NCBI GenBank assembly: GCA_963706555.1
Contig: OY970164.1
Location: 4,092,001 to 4,156,000 of the forward strand
Reading direction: 5' to 3'
Source: Bog-473 sp963706555
GTDB taxonomy: Bacteria; Actinomycetota; Acidimicrobiia; Acidimicrobiales; RAAP-2
DNA length: 64,000 nucleotides
In this document: positions 63,028 through 64,000 of the stretch, piece after piece
How positions within the stretch are numbered: position 1 is the stretch's first letter
Layout: every line of letters begins with the position of its first letter
Position numbers and translations under genes: made by a program
Notes under the pieces: generated by a model
Seen by the model: only the letters and a program-made list of their open reading frames with translations
Databases searched by the model: none
Told to the model about the DNA's origin: nothing

Positions 63028-64000
63028 CTACCAGCCTGTCGCCGCAATGATCGAGCCGTTGAGATGGAGGTTGGCCTCGCCACCGAGATAGGGCGCGTCA
63101 CCAAGCGTGAAGACCGAACCGTTGGCTGCACTGACCCAATATCCTCCGCCGCCGCTGTCGGTGAAGATCGCCGACGCGGGATTCGCGGAACTCACATAGC
63201 CCGCCACGCTTCCGCGGTTCACGGCATCTCCATATGGAGCCACAACGCCGTCAGCCAGGAGAATCCAGTACCCGCCGCCGTCAACAGTCCGCGTTGCCGA
63301 AGTAACAGGCACGCCGAGATTCCCGGGGGCGCCGAAGTACTGCGCGTCACCGAAGGAGTAGACATTGCCGGTGTTCGTGACGAGCCAATATCCGTTCCCC
63401 GAAGCGTCTGGCATCACGGCGACTGCGGACCCTGAGCATCCGCCGATACCAGGACAAGACCCTTCGAACTTGGCGTCACCGAAGGTGAACACTCCCCCGT
63501 CGGCGCCCACCATGAAGTAGCCCCCGCCATCGGCGGAAGGGACCATGCCCACAATGGGTGCGTTCAGGCTGTGCGGTGCGCCAGACCCAGCCGGGAAGAA
63601 CCCTTCACCGGGGAGCGACCCGTAGAACTGTGTGTCGCCGAAGCTGAAGATGCCGCCGTCGGAGGCAACGAGCCAATACCCGCCATGATCTGTCGTCGGC
63701 GTGATGCCCACCACGGGGCGGTTAAGTGCAAGTGCTCCCGTGGACCCGTAGAACTGCGCGGCGCCGAAGGTGAAAATACCGCCGTCAGAGCCGACCAGCC
63801 AGTAGCCGTGGCCCGTGGTGGTTGTGGGAGACGTGACGACGGGCGGTGGGGATGGCGGGGTCGGTGGAGTTGCTGGCGGCGCGGGAATGGTGGCCTGCGT
63901 GGTCAGGGTCGTCCCGCCGGCTTCGGTCAGTGTGAAGTTGTACGTATCGCCAGGGATCAAATGCTGAAACGTGAAGGTGCCAGAAGAGGGTGCACCCGCG
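63028..64000 (-). CDS. Repeat-rich (GYWLV) secreted protein, 5' end outside window
   Basis: About 324 residues visible; the start is beyond the right edge. First a fibronectin-like end (GTFTFQHLIPGDTYNFTLTE), then a Pro/Thr linker (PAPPATPPTPPSPPPV), then six repeats of about 44 residues: GYWLVGSDGGIFTFGAAQFY, GYWLVASDGGIFSFGDTQFY, GYFMVGADGGVFTFGDAKFE, GYWLVTNTGNVYSFGDAQYF, GYWILLADGVVAPYGDAVNR and GYWVSAANGSVFTLGDAPYL. This repeat is common in Acidimicrobiia surface proteins and probably folds as a beta-propeller. Function unknown. Confidence 0.8.
   Translation of the reverse strand, partial: AGAPSSGTFTFQHLIPGDTYNFTLTEAGGTTLTTQATIPAPPATPPTPPSPPPVVTSPTTTTGHGYWLVGSDGGIFTFGAAQFYGSTGALALNRPVVGITPTTDHGGYWLVASDGGIFSFGDTQFYGSLPGEGFFPAGSGAPHSLNAPIVGMVPSADGGGYFMVGADGGVFTFGDAKFEGSCPGIGGCSGSAVAVMPDASGNGYWLVTNTGNVYSFGDAQYFGAPGNLGVPVTSATRTVDGGGYWILLADGVVAPYGDAVNRGSVAGYVSSANPASAIFTDSGGGGYWVSAANGSVFTLGDAPYLGGEANLHLNGSIIAATGW

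Overview
The window looks like a chromosomal segment of a high-GC actinobacterium, most likely of the class Acidimicrobiia. This is judged by eye from codon use, a mycobacterial-type integration host factor (mihF), a helicase-motif-poor PriA, a DUF222/HNH protein, GTG and TTG starts, and a secreted protein built of GYWLV..DGGIFxFGDAxFxGS repeats. I computed no GC value and ran no searches.

Layout. 1-3.6 kb: a cytochrome P450 (cut by the window edge), an NTF2-like protein, a DsrE-like protein and a DUF4242 protein on the minus strand, divergent from a badly frame-broken HD-GYP/LuxR gene. 3.6-7.5 kb: an ABC-2 exporter translationally coupled to a histidine kinase and a NarL-type regulator. 7.5-14.7 kb: the translation cluster infC-rpmI-rplT-rRNA methyltransferase-pheS-pheT-GNAT (minus). 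14.7-16.7 kb: a DUF1844 protein, a SRPBCC protein, a TetR regulator and a cold-shock-like protein. 16.7-21 kb: hisG, then an apparent aromatic or C-C-cleavage catabolic set (alpha/beta hydrolase, VOC protein, ACMSD-like amidohydrolase). 21-26.4 kb: a Ni/Co transporter, a DUF222-HNH protein, a decayed fragment and two unrecognised proteins.

26.4-55.1 kb is an almost uninterrupted minus-strand series, read from the high-coordinate end: aroC-aroK-aroB-aroQ-pepP-efp-nusB-pyrR-pyrB-pyrC-carA-carB-pyrD-pyrF-mihF-gmk-rpoZ-coaBC-metK-priA-def-fmt-(tam-like)-rpe-FAD oxidase-phosphonatase-like HAD-ribD-ribBA-ribH. Many neighbours overlap by 1-8 bases. It joins shikimate, pyrimidine, coenzyme A, SAM, translation-initiation and riboflavin genes. 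The pyr section starts with a clear PyrR-binding RNA hairpin just before a strong Shine-Dalgarno sequence. 55.1-64 kb holds a ParB-fold-like protein, an Nfu-like Fe-S protein, a cysteine-cluster protein, small proteins, a flavin reductase, a lipoprotein, tyrS, a carotenoid oxygenase, a YjbR-like protein and the end of a repeat-rich surface protein.

Three cross-cutting features stand out. First, short in-frame tandem repeats occur as tails, linkers or loops in many unrelated genes, including essential ones, and some run across stop codons. Second, there are about thirteen single-base frame breaks in otherwise conserved genes, densest in the first 3.5 kb, which may be sequence errors or real decay. 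Third, NTGA start/stop overlaps are very common and include two places where a CTG start would fit best. I found no tRNA, rRNA, CRISPR array, insertion sequence or prophage.
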